A stretch of DNA of 64,000 nucleotides from Moorella thermoacetica (GCF_001267405.1 NZ_CP012369.1:2116402-2180401), one strand, 5' to 3'; positions 45,851-55,003 are shown, numbered from the stretch's first letter. Numbers and translations: made by a program. Notes: a model not told the origin generated them from the letters alone.

Positions 45851-46426
45851 CTAAAAAGTCAGGGCCAGTTGTTTCGTGTGCAGGGCCTGGTAGGCAGCCC
45901 TGAGTTTCCTGAAGTCTTCCTCCACCAGTGGTATTTTACCACCGTCCCGGAGGAGAGCCGCCGGGTGAAAGGTCGGCAGGTAGCGAATACCGTCCTTCTC
46001 AATCCATCGGCCTCGCAGGCGGGTAATGCTCGCGCCGGGTGCCACTAAAGTACGGGTCGCCAGGGCTCCCAGGCAAACGATAATCTGCGGCCTGACGAAA
46101 TCGATCGCGGCGTCCAGAAGCGGCCGGCAGGCTTCAACCTCTGCCGATTCGGGCATCCTGTTTCCCGGCGGGCGGCATTTGACGATATTGGTAATATAAA
46201 CCTCTTCCCGCCGGAAACCGGCGGCCTTCAGCAACCGTCCCAAGAGCTGTCCGGCGGCGCCAGCAAAGGGCCGGCCCACCCGGTCTTCCCGGGCCCCCAG
46301 CCCTTCGCCCACCAGCATCAAGCCGGCGCCGGGGTTTCCGCTGCCAGAGACTACCTGCCTGGTCCCGGTACGCAGGCTGCAGCCCCGGCAGGCCGGGCTT
46401 TTTGCTTTAAGACCCTTAAGGTCCAT
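45851..46426 (-). CDS. Uracil-DNA glycosylase, family 4 (Fe-S)
   Basis: 191 aa. Cluster ligands CRGCSLR near residue 13, then GEGLGAREDRVGRPFAGAAG (catalytic motif A), TNIVKCRPPGNRMPESAEVE and the late HPAALLR-type motif (TFHPAALLRDGGKIPLVEED). Removes uracil from DNA, typical of thermophiles where cytosine deaminates fast. Start at ATG 46426; a GTG nine bases upstream is possible. Single gene between thiE and the tsa operon. Confidence 0.93.
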   Translation of the reverse strand: MDLKGLKAKSPACRGCSLRTGTRQVVSGSGNPGAGLMLVGEGLGAREDRVGRPFAGAAGQLLGRLLKAAGFRREEVYITNIVKCRPPGNRMPESAEVEACRPLLDAAIDFVRPQIIVCLGALATRTLVAPGASITRLRGRWIEKDGIRYLPTFHPAALLRDGGKIPLVEEDFRKLRAAYQALHTKQLALTF

Positions 46427-46480
46427 AATGATCACCGGTTAATTTCTTCGCCCCCGGCAGCCATAATCCTGCCGGCTGAT

Positions 46481-47116
46481 TTATTTTCCCCTGGCCCTGG
46501 TTACCACCTCACGAAGCCGGCGGGCGGCGGCGGCTACGTCCGCGGCCCCTATAACCGCCGAGATCACCGATACGCCATCGGCTCCGGCAGCTATTACCCC
46601 GGCGGCATTATCAGGGTTGATACCGCCAATGCCGACTATAGGGATCTTAACTGCAGCCCGAATGGCCCGCAATCCTTCCAGGCCAATAGGGCTACCAGCA
46701 TCCCCCTTGCTGCCGGTGGCAAAAATACTGCCCACCCCGAGGTAGTCGGCACCGTCGACCTCGGCCTGCCGGGCCTCGTCTGTCGTTCCCGCTGATACCC
46801 CAAGAATTTTTTCCGGCCCGAGTAGCTTCCGGGCCACCGGAGCGGGCAGATCTTCCTGACCGATATGCAATCCGTCGGCCTCGACTGCCAGGGCTATGTC
46901 CAGGCGGTCGTTGACAATGAAGGTAGCCCCGGCATCCCTGGTCAATTCCCTGATGGCCCGGCCCAGTTCCACCAGTTCCCGGGCCGGCAATTCCTTTTCC
47001 CGCAGTTGGATGGCTGTAGCCCCGCCGGCCAGGGCCCCGCGCACCAGCTCCAGGGTCGGCCGGCCGCCACCGAGTTTGGTGGTGATGACTACATAAAGGT
47101 CCCATTGTGGCATCAT
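46481..47116 (-). CDS. thiE: Thiamine-phosphate synthase
   Basis: 211 aa from ATG 47116, with GGAGGAGACC in front. TIM barrel with GATAIQLREKELPARELVEL, FIVNDRLDIALAVEADGLHI, GQEDLPAPVARKLLG, GVSAGTTDEARQAEVDGADY and IVGIGGINPDNAAGVIAAGA. Couples the HMP-PP and thiazole phosphate halves of thiamine. No thi genes adjacent and no TPP riboswitch seen upstream. Confidence 0.95.
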   Translation of the reverse strand: MMPQWDLYVVITTKLGGGRPTLELVRGALAGGATAIQLREKELPARELVELGRAIRELTRDAGATFIVNDRLDIALAVEADGLHIGQEDLPAPVARKLLGPEKILGVSAGTTDEARQAEVDGADYLGVGSIFATGSKGDAGSPIGLEGLRAIRAAVKIPIVGIGGINPDNAAGVIAAGADGVSVISAVIGAADVAAAARRLREVVTRARGK

Positions 47117-47193
47117 CCTGGTCTCCTCCTTAACCGCTCCCAGCAATTTAAAAGCCACCCGGTGGGATAGCCAGGCGGCTTTATACTTCGTTA

Positions 47194-47583
47194 TCAGGGT
47201 GCCAGTTTCCTGCAATCTGGTTCCTCAACGGGCAGGACGCGCCGGACTTTGGCCTTTAATTCCTCCAGGTCGAAGGGTTTATAAATAAAATCATCAGCTC
47301 CCAGGCTCCAGACTTCCTCCAGGGAAGCCTCCTCCACATAGGCCGTCATAATAATCACTGCCGTTCCCGGCGCCATGGCCTTAATCCTCGTCAGGGCCTA
47401 CAGCCCCCCCATGACGGGCATCTTAACGTCCATTACCACCACATCCGGGCGCCAGTGTTCCACCTGGCGGATGGCGTCCCGGCCATTGACGGCCAGGGCC
47501 ACCTGGTAACCCTCTTCCCCGAAAACCAGCTGCAAAAGGGCACGAACCCCGTTTTGATCATCAACTACCAGCAACCGTGGCAA
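47194..47583 (-). pseudogene. Spo0F-like single-domain response regulator with one in-frame TAG
   Basis: 129 codons in one frame. MPRLLVVDDQNGVRALLQLV (acidic pocket), VVVMDVKMPVMGGL (phosphoacceptor), then TAG at 47398-47400 where Glu is usual (GL-E-AL), then ALTRIKAMAPGTAVIIMTAY, VEEASLEEVWSLGADDFIYK and PFDLEELK (Thr and Lys switch residues). Apart from the stop this is a normal Spo0F-type receiver, the central phosphorelay protein of sporulation. A single G-to-T change or a base-call error would explain it. Confidence 0.8.
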
Positions 47584-47731
47584 GTTCGATACGCCTTCCC
47601 TGTTAAAAAAATATTAGTGATCGGTTCCAGTAAACAGCCGTGGAGAGCTTTACCTCCCTTTCCTTATATATGGTTCGACAACCAGTGACCAATTTCCTGC
47701 AAACTTATGGAAAAAATATCTGGGGCAAACG

Positions 47732-48433
47732 TTATCCCCCGGCTATCTCGACAAAATATTCAAACAAAGCTTTCTGACGACCATCCCCAGGATACAGGTC
47801 CTCGGGGTGCCACTGGACGCCCAGGACCAAACTTTTTCCCTGGCCTTCTATACCCTCGATCACACCATCAGGCGCCAGGGCCGCGACCCGCAAGCCATCC
47901 CCCACCCGCCGCACCGCCTGGTGATGCAGGCTATTGACCCCGGCCTCCGGCCCTAAAAGCCGCGCCAGGCGGGTGCCGGGTATTGTAGTGACCAGGTGGG
48001 ATGGCTCGTGCCGGGGCTGCTCCTGGTCATGGTTGAGGGCCTCCGGTACCTCGGTGGGGATATCCTGGTATAGATCACCGCCGGCAGCCACATTCAACAC
48101 CTGGATACCCCGGCAAATGGCCAGGATGGGTTTCCCTCCGGCCAGGGCGGCCCGGGTCAGGGCCAGTTCGAAGGCATCGCGCTGGGGCAGGACCTTATGG
48201 AGACTGGCCGTTGCTCGGGCACCAAAAAAGGACGGCTCAATATCGCCGCCGCCGGTTAAAAGGAGCCCGTCAACTATTTCCAGGTATCCTGCCGCCTTTT
48301 CCGGGGGAACATTGGGCAAAAGAACCGGCAGGCCCCCGGCAGCCAGGATCGCCCGGCAGTAACCCTCCCGCAGGACAATCCTGCCCCTTTCGGGATCCAG
48401 ATCGCAAGTAAGCCCGATTCTGGGTTTTGCCAT
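47732..48433 (-). CDS. Gamma-glutamyl-gamma-aminobutyrate hydrolase family (class-I amidotransferase fold)
   Basis: 233 aa. PRIGLTCDLDPERGRIVLRE, GLLLTGGGDIEPSFFG, the nucleophile elbow KPILAICRGIQVLNVAAGGD (Cys) and VLGVQWHPEDLYPGDGR (His-Pro-Glu) define peptidase family C26 of the PuuD type. Hydrolyses gamma-glutamyl amide bonds; the real substrate is not clear from context. Ends 13 bp... before mazF in the same direction there is an interval of only 13 bp, so co-transcription is possible. Confidence 0.88.
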   Translation of the reverse strand: MAKPRIGLTCDLDPERGRIVLREGYCRAILAAGGLPVLLPNVPPEKAAGYLEIVDGLLLTGGGDIEPSFFGARATASLHKVLPQRDAFELALTRAALAGGKPILAICRGIQVLNVAAGGDLYQDIPTEVPEALNHDQEQPRHEPSHLVTTIPGTRLARLLGPEAGVNSLHHQAVRRVGDGLRVAALAPDGVIEGIEGQGKSLVLGVQWHPEDLYPGDGRQKALFEYFVEIAGG

Positions 48434-48446
48434 GATCTCCTCCCGT

Positions 48447-48797
48447 TTATACTTCCACCAGTCCCAGGCTTATTTCCAGGGCCCGGTTCACCTTTTCCAG
48501 GATCTCATCATCCAGGACGGCCACCTTTTGTTTGAGGCGGCTCTTGTCTATGGTGCGGATCTGTTCCAGCAGAATAACAGAATCGCGCTCCAGGCCGCTC
48601 TTGGCAGCGCTGATTTCCACATGGGTGGGCAGTTTGGCCTTGGCAATCTGGGAAGTAATAGCGGCCACAATAGTAGTGGGGCTATACTGGTTGCCAATGT
48701 CATTTTGAATGATAAGTACCGGGCGGGTTCCGCCTTGCTCGGAACCGACCACCGGATTGAGATGGGCGTAAAAGACATCCCCGCGCCGTACCAGCAT
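48447..48797 (-). CDS. mazF: MazF/NdoA endoribonuclease toxin
   Basis: 116 aa from ATG 48797, the exact length of Bacillus Ndo[41 protein letters not shown] and [20 protein letters not shown] are hallmark stretches, including the catalytic Arg and Thr. Cleaves mRNA at short sites under stress. Paired with the antitoxin gene one base upstream. Confidence 0.95.
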   Translation of the reverse strand: MLVRRGDVFYAHLNPVVGSEQGGTRPVLIIQNDIGNQYSPTTIVAAITSQIAKAKLPTHVEISAAKSGLERDSVILLEQIRTIDKSRLKQKVAVLDDEILEKVNRALEISLGLVEV

Positions 48798-48798
48798 C

Positions 48799-49074
48799 TT
48801 ATTTACACTCCGCCAGGCTTTTATCGTAGTATCTTTGTACTTCATTCTCTACATCATAGTTTTCCACTGCAAGGGCTAAATTGATAGGTGCCATTTCCTG
48901 GTATCCCCGTTTCATTTGTTCCCGGATATTGCGCCTTTTACGCTCGGTAATATATAGTTTCATAGCTTCCCGGATAAACTCGCTGCGGTTACGCTTTTCA
49001 AGGTTCGCCAGGCCGTCAACCTCGGCCAGGAGGCTCTCCGGCAAGCTGATCATAATCCGTTTGACACCTGGCAA
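48799..49074 (-). CDS. mazE: MazE/NdoAI-type ribbon-helix-helix antitoxin
   Basis: 91 aa from TTG 49074, with GAGGGGGTG at good distance. [20 protein letters not shown] followed by [20 protein letters not shown] is an RHH DNA-binding domain, and the C-terminal [20 protein letters not shown] tail is the toxin-binding part seen in NdoAI. Stop is one base before the toxin ATG. Order alr-mazE-mazF is conserved in Firmicutes. Confidence 0.93.
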   Translation of the reverse strand: MPGVKRIMISLPESLLAEVDGLANLEKRNRSEFIREAMKLYITERKRRNIREQMKRGYQEMAPINLALAVENYDVENEVQRYYDKSLAECK

Positions 49075-49180
49075 AAAAGGGCACCCCCTCAAATGGTTTT
49101 ATTACCGGCACGATATAACTAATTATAGCGGTAAAGGATTACCAGTGCAAGGTCGCAAGAAACATTCAGGCTGCTATTTT

Positions 49181-50302
49181 TTAACTATGAAGATATACAC
49201 GTGGCACGCGCTTGGATATCAGGCACAGGATTTCGTAGTTAATGGTCCCCATCCAGGCCGCCACCTCTTCTACCGTCAGAGTCTGTCCTCCCTGGCGACC
49301 GAAGAGGACTACTTCATCACCAACCCGGACTTCCGGTATAGCTGTAACATCTATCATGCACTGGTCCATACAGATACGGCCGACGATCGGTACCCGGCGA
49401 CCGCGGACCAGGACCTCGGCCCGGTTGGAAAGGAGACGGGAATAGCCGTCGGCATAACCCACCGGGAGGGTGGCAATCCTGGCCGGACCGGGGGTGCGGT
49501 AGGTGCAGCCATAGCTGATATACGACCCGGCCGGCACCTCCTTTACCAGGACTACCCTGGTTTTTAGCGTCATCACCGGCGTTAACGCCAGCCTCTCCCG
49601 CTGGACCTCCGGCGAGGGATAGTGGCCATAAAGGATAATCCCGGCGCGGACCAGGTTAAAGTGGGTCCCGGGGAGATCGATGATGGCCCCGCTGTTGGCT
49701 GCATGGCGCCAGGGAAAGGTTATGCCCTGTTTCTCCAGTTCGGCAATCACTTGTTGAAATAAGCCCAGCTGCCGCTGGGTGTAGGTCTTATCAGCGGCAT
49801 CGGACGCGGCAAAGTGGGTGAAAATACCTTCCAGGGTGACATGGGGCAGATCCGCTATAGCCCGGGCCGCAGTCACCGCCTCCCGGGGCAGAAAACCCAG
49901 CCGGCCCATACCGGTATCGATCTTTAAATGCAGGCGGGCCCTGGTACCTACAGCGGCGGCGGCGGCGTTCAGGGCCCGGGCCTGGTCAACGCTGAAGACC
50001 GTCTGGGAAATATCGGCCTCTACCACCCGCCCGGCATCCTCCGGCGGGGTATAGCCCAAAATAAGAAGCGGGGCAGTAATTCCTTCCCGCCGCAGGTCCA
50101 GGGCTTCACCCAGGGTAGCTACACCCAGCCAGCTGACGCCGTTAGCCAGGGCTGTCCTGGCCACCGGCCCGGCCCCGTGGCCGTAGGCATTGGCTTTAAC
50201 GATGGCCATAATTTCTGTTTGCGGCGCCAGTATCTTTTTAATGGCCCGGACATTGCGGGCCACTGCTTCCAGGTCAATCTCGGCCCAAACCGGCCGCGAC
50301 AA
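49181..50302 (-). CDS. alr: Alanine racemase
   Basis: 373 aa. PLP lysine in IMAIVKANAYGHGAGPVART, the second catalytic base in SYGCTYRTPGPARIATLPVG (Tyr), and GRICMDQCMIDVTAIPEVRV. Makes D-Ala for peptidoglycan. Starts with TTG and overlaps nnr by 29 bp. Sits in acpS-nnr-alr-mazEF. Confidence 0.96.
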   Translation of the reverse strand: MSRPVWAEIDLEAVARNVRAIKKILAPQTEIMAIVKANAYGHGAGPVARTALANGVSWLGVATLGEALDLRREGITAPLLILGYTPPEDAGRVVEADISQTVFSVDQARALNAAAAAVGTRARLHLKIDTGMGRLGFLPREAVTAARAIADLPHVTLEGIFTHFAASDAADKTYTQRQLGLFQQVIAELEKQGITFPWRHAANSGAIIDLPGTHFNLVRAGIILYGHYPSPEVQRERLALTPVMTLKTRVVLVKEVPAGSYISYGCTYRTPGPARIATLPVGYADGYSRLLSNRAEVLVRGRRVPIVGRICMDQCMIDVTAIPEVRVGDEVVLFGRQGGQTLTVEEVAAWMGTINYEILCLISKRVPRVYLHS

Positions 50303-51866
50303 TAGTCTCTACCTCCTCCTCCAGGTTACGCAAGACGTATGGCAAAAAGTCCAACAGATCCCCGGCCATCATGGCCCGCTGGCCCCGCTGCCTGGCTGCT
50401 TCATCCCCGGCCGCCCCGTGGAGATAGGCTCCCAGGGCGGCAGCCACCCCGGGCTTAAGCCCCTGACCTGCAAGCCCGGCAATAATCCCTGTCAATACAT
50501 CGCCGCTGCCGGCGGTAGCCATGCCGGGGTTACCGGTAGGATTGATATATACCTGCCCGTCCGGCCAGGCAATAACTGTCCGGGCACCCTTCAACAGCAG
50601 GACCGCCTGCCATTCCCGGGCGTACTTGGCGGCTATCTCCAGGCGGTCTTCCTGGATCTTGGCGGCGGTAGTTCCCAGCAGGCGGGCCATTTCTCCGGGG
50701 TGCGGGGTCAGGACCAGGGGGCCATGATCGCCGGTCAGGACCCTCGTATCTGTCGCCAGGGCGTTCAGGGCATCGGCGTCTACCACCGCCGGCACCTGTA
50801 CCCGGGGAAGCAACTCTTTTACCAGGTCTACCGTAGCCGGGTCCCGGGAAAGGCCCGGGCCGATGGCCAGGACGTCGACTTCTGCCAGGCGCTCCAGGAG
50901 CGGGTCCAGGGCGTCACGGCTTAAGGCCCCCGCCGGCGTCTCCGGCAGGGACATGGTCATGATCTCGGTAGTTTTCATGGCCAGGATACCCTGAACCCCC
51001 CGGGGGACGGCAGCCGTTACCAGGCCGGCCCCGGCCTTTAAAGCGGCCGTAGCCGCCAGGGTAATAGCGCCGGTAAGACCCGGTGAACCGCCCACCGCCA
51101 GGACCCTACCATATAAACCCTTGTGGCCGCTGGCCTCCCGACGTGGCAACTGGGAGCGGCACCAGGCGGCCGTCAGGAGCCGCCGGTTAAAATGCTGGGT
51201 GGCTACGAGTTTCTGGGGAATGCCGATATCGGCTACCTCCAGGCGGCCGGTCAGGCTGGCTCCTGGCTCGACGACCAGGCCGAGTTTAGGCAGGGCGAAG
51301 GTAACCGTCCAGGTGGCCTGGATGCAGGGTCCGAAGCAACGCCCCGTATCCGCCTCCAGCCCGGAGGGCAGGTCCACGGCCACCGTCTCCCGGTGGGCTT
51401 TATTGATCATATTAATGACGGCGGCCGGCAGCCCCATGGCCGCCCCTTTAAAGCCCGTACCAAAGATGGCGTCCACCACCAGGTCGGCATAGAGCAGGGC
51501 GATGTCGGCCCGCTGCAGGTGGCTCTCCCCGAGGAGCAATAGCAGCTTGCCGCCCATTTTCTGGTAAATCTCCAGGTTGGTCCTGGCGTCGCCCCTTATA
51601 TCCTCCGGCCGGGCCAGAAGAAAGACCTTGACCTCGGCCCCCCGGTTCAGGAGATGGCGGGCGACCACCAGGCCGTCGCCGCCATTGTTGCCTTTACCAC
51701 AGAAGATTAAAATCCGGCGGTTGGCTACCTGGCCCTGAAAGTGGCGCTCGATGGATTCTACCACCCGCAAGCCGGCGTTTTCCATTAAGACGATACTGGG
51801 TATCATGTACTCGCTGGACGCCAGGCGATCCAGCTGTCCCATCTCTGCTGCCGTTACCAGGTACAT
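50274..51866 (-). CDS. nnr: Bifunctional NAD(P)HX epimerase/dehydratase
   Basis: 530 aa from ATG 51866. N-terminal YjeF epimerase domain: MYLVTAAEMGQLDRLASSEY, ILIFCGKGNNGGDGLVVARH, VDAIFGTGFKG. C-terminal ADP-dependent dehydratase: GRVLAVGGSPGLTGAITLAA, LVLTPHPGEMARLLG and the catalytic GNPGMATAGSGDVLTGIIAG. Repairs hydrated NADH/NADPH, which forms readily at high temperature. Four bases after acpS. Confidence 0.95.
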   Translation of the reverse strand: MYLVTAAEMGQLDRLASSEYMIPSIVLMENAGLRVVESIERHFQGQVANRRILIFCGKGNNGGDGLVVARHLLNRGAEVKVFLLARPEDIRGDARTNLEIYQKMGGKLLLLLGESHLQRADIALLYADLVVDAIFGTGFKGAAMGLPAAVINMINKAHRETVAVDLPSGLEADTGRCFGPCIQATWTVTFALPKLGLVVEPGASLTGRLEVADIGIPQKLVATQHFNRRLLTAAWCRSQLPRREASGHKGLYGRVLAVGGSPGLTGAITLAATAALKAGAGLVTAAVPRGVQGILAMKTTEIMTMSLPETPAGALSRDALDPLLERLAEVDVLAIGPGLSRDPATVDLVKELLPRVQVPAVVDADALNALATDTRVLTGDHGPLVLTPHPGEMARLLGTTAAKIQEDRLEIAAKYAREWQAVLLLKGARTVIAWPDGQVYINPTGNPGMATAGSGDVLTGIIAGLAGQGLKPGVAAALGAYLHGAAGDEAARQRGQRAMMAGDLLDFLPYVLRNLEEEVETIVAAGLGRD

Positions 51867-51870
51867 GGCT

Positions 51871-52257
51871 TTAACCCTCTTCCGAAAATGAACTTTCAAC
51901 CAGAGCTACCGCTGCGGCGTAAGCGTGGCAGTGGGAGAGACTGACGGTTATCTCACCCACCCCCAGTTCCCGGGCCAGCTGTCGGGCCCGGTTATGGAGG
52001 ATTACCCGCGGTCGCCCACCCTGTTCCCTGGTGATTTCAATATCTTGCCAGGAACAACGGCCCAGCCCTATCCCCAGGGCCTTCATTACCGCCTCCTTGG
52101 CCGCGAAACGAGCTGCCAGGGAAGCCCCGGGCCGGTGCCGGGCCAGGCAATAGGCTACCTCCGCCGGTGTAAATACCCTGGCCAGGAGGCGGGGGTGGCG
52201 TTTTATAGAGCGCTCCAAACGGCTGATTTCAATGATGTCTATCCCGGCCTCTAGCAT
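51871..52257 (-). CDS. acpS: Holo-[acyl-carrier-protein] synthase
   Basis: 128 aa. MLEAGIDIIEISRLERSIKR (metal-binding Asp), ARFAAKEAVMKALGIGLG and ITVSLSHCHAYAAAVALVE. Transfers 4'-phosphopantetheine to ACP. First gene of the acpS-nnr-alr-mazEF run. Confidence 0.95.
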   Translation of the reverse strand: MLEAGIDIIEISRLERSIKRHPRLLARVFTPAEVAYCLARHRPGASLAARFAAKEAVMKALGIGLGRCSWQDIEITREQGGRPRVILHNRARQLARELGVGEITVSLSHCHAYAAAVALVESSFSEEG

Positions 52258-52607
52258 AATCCCATCCTAACCATTTACCTGCTCCTTAATTCCCTTAAAG
52301 CTTATTCGGCAACAATGTTGAAAAACCTTCTCTTTTTGTAGAAATTAACTGGCCGGCAGGACCACTAACAACGCTACATGCATCTGTGCGGCCCAGGGAC
52401 CCGGTCCGGGCGGCGAAACAACCCGGGTGCGCCCCGAAAAGGACGGCTAAGGCCGCGGACAGGTAAGCCAGGGCCGTTACCTCCTCCCCTGCCCGCTCAG
52501 TCCCCCCTATTTACATTTAAGGCCGTCCGGGCGACCTTTAACGCCGAAAGCCTTTCCTTTTTTTAGTCCCGGTCTTAAGATAGAAATACACGAAGGGAGT
52601 GACCTCA
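52258..52607. other. Divergent intergenic region between acpS and the acs remnant
   Basis: 350 bp. The middle (52380-52500) is GC-rich with self-complementary pieces such as CCCGGTCCGGGC and GGCGGC/GCGCC, so a structured leader of the acs gene is possible. I could not match it to a riboswitch class. AGGGAG lies eight bases before the acs ATG. Confidence 0.35.
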
Positions 52608-53502
52608 ATGGGTAAAGACGCCCGGACCATTGAAGCTTTATTAAAGGAAAACCGTTCCTTCCCGCCCCCGCCGGCCTTTGCGGCGGCGGCCAACGCCAGG
52701 GATAACGACCTCTACCGGGAAGGTGAAAGTGCGGAAGAATTCTGGGGCCGGGAGGCCGCCAGGCTCCACTGGTTCCGCCGCTGGGACCGGGTGCTGGAAT
52801 GGGATTACCCCCTGGCCTGGTGGTTCAACGGCGGTACCCTAAATGCCTCATATAACTGCCTGGACCGGCATGTAGAGACCTGGCGCCGGAACAAGGCTGC
52901 CATTATCTGGGAAGGGGAACCCGGGGATGCTGTAGTCCTTACCTACCGCGACCTCTACCGGGAGGTAAACAAGTTTGCAGCCGTCCTGCGCTCCCTGTGG
53001 GTTAAACGGGACGACCGGGTTGCCATCTATTTACCCATGATCCCGGAACTACCCATCGCCATGCTGGCTTGCGCCCGCATCGGCGCCGTCCATAACGTGG
53101 TCTTCGGCGGCTTCAGTGCCGCCGCCCTGCGGGATCGGATCAATGATACTGGCGCCAAAATACTCATTACCGCCGATGGGGGGTTCCGTAAAGGCCGGAT
53201 AGTTGGATTAAAGGAGAGCGCCGATACCGCCCTGGACGGAGCCCCCAGTATCGAGCGGGTCATTGTCGCCAAGCGTACCGGCGAAAGGGTAAATATGCAT
53301 CCGGGCCGGGACCTCTGGTGGCACGAACTCATGGCCGCGGCTCCCCTGTACACTCCGCCGGAACACATGGAGGCTGAGGACCCCCTCTTTATCCTCCATA
53401 CCAGCGGCACCAGCGGCAAACCCAAAGGTGTGGTCCATACCACGGGCGGCTATCTGGTAGGTACAGCCACCACTTCCCATACGCCGATGAGGCCTGAAAC
53501 CG

Positions 53503-53528
53503 AACCTCCCGGTAACCCGGGAGGTTTT
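53503..53528 (+). terminator. Terminator at the acs break
   Basis: AACCTCCCGG-TAA-CCCGGGAGGTT stem followed by TTTA. Lies inside the nominal acs frame; it must have belonged to the gene removed by the deletion. Confidence 0.85.
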
Positions 53529-53537
53529 TATGCCCGA

Positions 53538-53566
53538 TTGACAAAAAGGCCGCTTCGGTGTAGCAT
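53538..53566 (+). promoter_or_regulatory. lytS promoter
   Basis: TTGACA (53538-53543), 17 bp, TAGCAT (53561-53566). Immediately after the terminator and 70 bp before the lytS start. Confidence 0.8.
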
Positions 53567-53635
53567 GAAATTACAAAGGTTAGGATTTTCTTTCTAAATT
53601 TTCTTATTATCTATCTAATATTAAGGAGGGCGGGT

Positions 53636-55003
53636 ATGGGCCGTAAGGTTTACCTGCTTTTTGCTACTTTAACCATCAGCGAAGTTCTGACGGCAGTACT
53701 TTTTTTCCGCGTACCGCCCTTCCCGGTTTTCCTTGCCTTCGTGGTTTTGAACGCCCTGGGAGCAGGCCTGGCAATATACTTCCAGGGGCTATCCTGTTCT
53801 TTACCCCAGCGGCCGATAGAGGAAGACGCCAATTTTAATACTGACAGTATTTTTGTCTCCACCCTGCAGATTGCCGACCAGACCCTGCCGGTTTTACGCG
53901 GCGGGTTAAATAAAACTACGGCGGCCAAAACGGCCGATATAATCCAGGACCTCACCCAAGTGCCGGCCATAGCCATAACCGACCGGGAGCGGGTCCTGAC
54001 CTTCCTGGGCGTAGGATGCGACCAGCACCAGGCGGGGGACCGGATTCTCACGGAAGCCACCAAAGAGGTCATTGCCACCGGGCGCATGAAGGTTGTCCAC
54101 ACTCCCCAGGGCCTCTGCTGCCCCCGGTATGGTACAGGCTGCAATTGTCCCCTGAAATCGGCGGTTATCGTCCCCCTGAAGTGCCGGGATGAGATTGTCG
54201 GCGCCCTCAAACTCTACCAGACCAGGGAGGGGGTTTTCCAGCCGGAGATTGTCCGCCTGGCCGTCGGCCTGGCCAATTTGTTGAGCCTGCAGATAGAGCT
54301 TTCCGAGTTGGACCGCCAGCGCCAGCTCCTCACCGAGGCGCGGCTGGAGGCCCTCAACGCCCAGATTAACCCTCACTTCTTCTTTAATACCCTGAACACC
54401 ATCATTAGCTTCAGCCGGACGGACCCGGAGCGGGCCCGGCGCCTGCTCATCCGCCTGGCCAAACTCTTCCGGCAAACCTTGAGCCGCCACGGCAGCTTGA
54501 CTACCCTGCAGGAAGAGCTGGATTGTGTTCGTACCTACCTGGTACTGGAAAAGGCACGCTTCGGCAATAAATTCCGCTACCTTGAGGACGTGCCGCCGGA
54601 ACTGCTGGAGTACCATATTCCAGTCCTCAGCCTGCAACCCCTGGTGGAAAATGCCGTTAACCATGGTCTGTTGGCCAAAGAAGGGCGGGGCACGGTCAAG
54701 GTATCCGGCCGCCTGGCGGGGCACGAACTCCACCTGGCCGTCAAGGACGACGGCGTCGGCATCCCGGCCGAAAAGATCAACCTGGTGACGCAACCGGGAT
54801 ACGGGTCAGGCAACGGCGTGGGGCTCAGTAACGTTAACCTGCGTTTTCAGAGCCTTTATGGTGAGGATTACGGGTTGCGCCTGATGAGCGAGGTTGGTAA
54901 AGGTACCACGGTGATCCTGCGGGTACCACTTCTGAAAGCAGCCATGGTCAAAGAAACCGTCCCGGAAACCCCGGCAAAGGAGCTACTAGCCAATGACGCT
55001 TAA
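53636..55003 (+). CDS. lytS: LytS-type sensor histidine kinase with Cys-rich GAF domain
   Basis: 455 aa. Two N-terminal helices (LLFATLTISEVLTAVLFF, FPVFLAFVVLNALGAGLAIY), GAF domain ~70-215 with a cysteine group GLCCPRYGTGCNCPLKSAVI, then His-kinase domain: INPHFFFNTLNTIISFSRTD (phosphorylated His), LSLQPLVENAVNHGLL, VKDDGVGIPAEKI and GNGVGLSNVNLRFQSLYG. Unlike classic LytS (many helices) it has only two. The start overlaps nothing and its end overlaps lytR by 11 bp. May sense redox or metal through the cysteines (inference). Confidence 0.9.
   Translation: MGRKVYLLFATLTISEVLTAVLFFRVPPFPVFLAFVVLNALGAGLAIYFQGLSCSLPQRPIEEDANFNTDSIFVSTLQIADQTLPVLRGGLNKTTAAKTADIIQDLTQVPAIAITDRERVLTFLGVGCDQHQAGDRILTEATKEVIATGRMKVVHTPQGLCCPRYGTGCNCPLKSAVIVPLKCRDEIVGALKLYQTREGVFQPEIVRLAVGLANLLSLQIELSELDRQRQLLTEARLEALNAQINPHFFFNTLNTIISFSRTDPERARRLLIRLAKLFRQTLSRHGSLTTLQEELDCVRTYLVLEKARFGNKFRYLEDVPPELLEYHIPVLSLQPLVENAVNHGLLAKEGRGTVKVSGRLAGHELHLAVKDDGVGIPAEKINLVTQPGYGSGNGVGLSNVNLRFQSLYGEDYGLRLMSEVGKGTTVILRVPLLKAAMVKETVPETPAKELLANDA

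Larger units (their letters stand above)
52608..53597 (+). pseudogene. acs: Acetyl-CoA synthetase, N-terminal ~290 residues only
   Basis: 330 codons from ATG 52608; normal Acs is about 650. The N-terminal domain is normal ([60 protein letters not shown]) through the P-loop [20 protein letters not shown] and GGYLVG. Similarity ends near 53463, and the remaining ~45 codons run through an intrinsic terminator. The adenylate-binding and C-terminal lysine parts are gone. Another frame just after the break reads QPPLPIRR then stop, hinting that a deletion joined acs to the end of another gene. The product should be inactive. Confidence 0.85.

Noticed and set aside
29953..47400. Amber codons read as pyrrolysine in the recombinase and the receiver
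   Set aside because: Neither protein family uses pyrrolysine, no pyl genes are seen, and other broken genes have TAA or TGA. Nonsense mutation or read error is simpler.
52380..52500. Known riboswitch upstream of the acs remnant
   Set aside because: Compared by eye with guanidine, ZTP, THF, fluoride and glycine classes; none matched beyond short GC-rich pieces.
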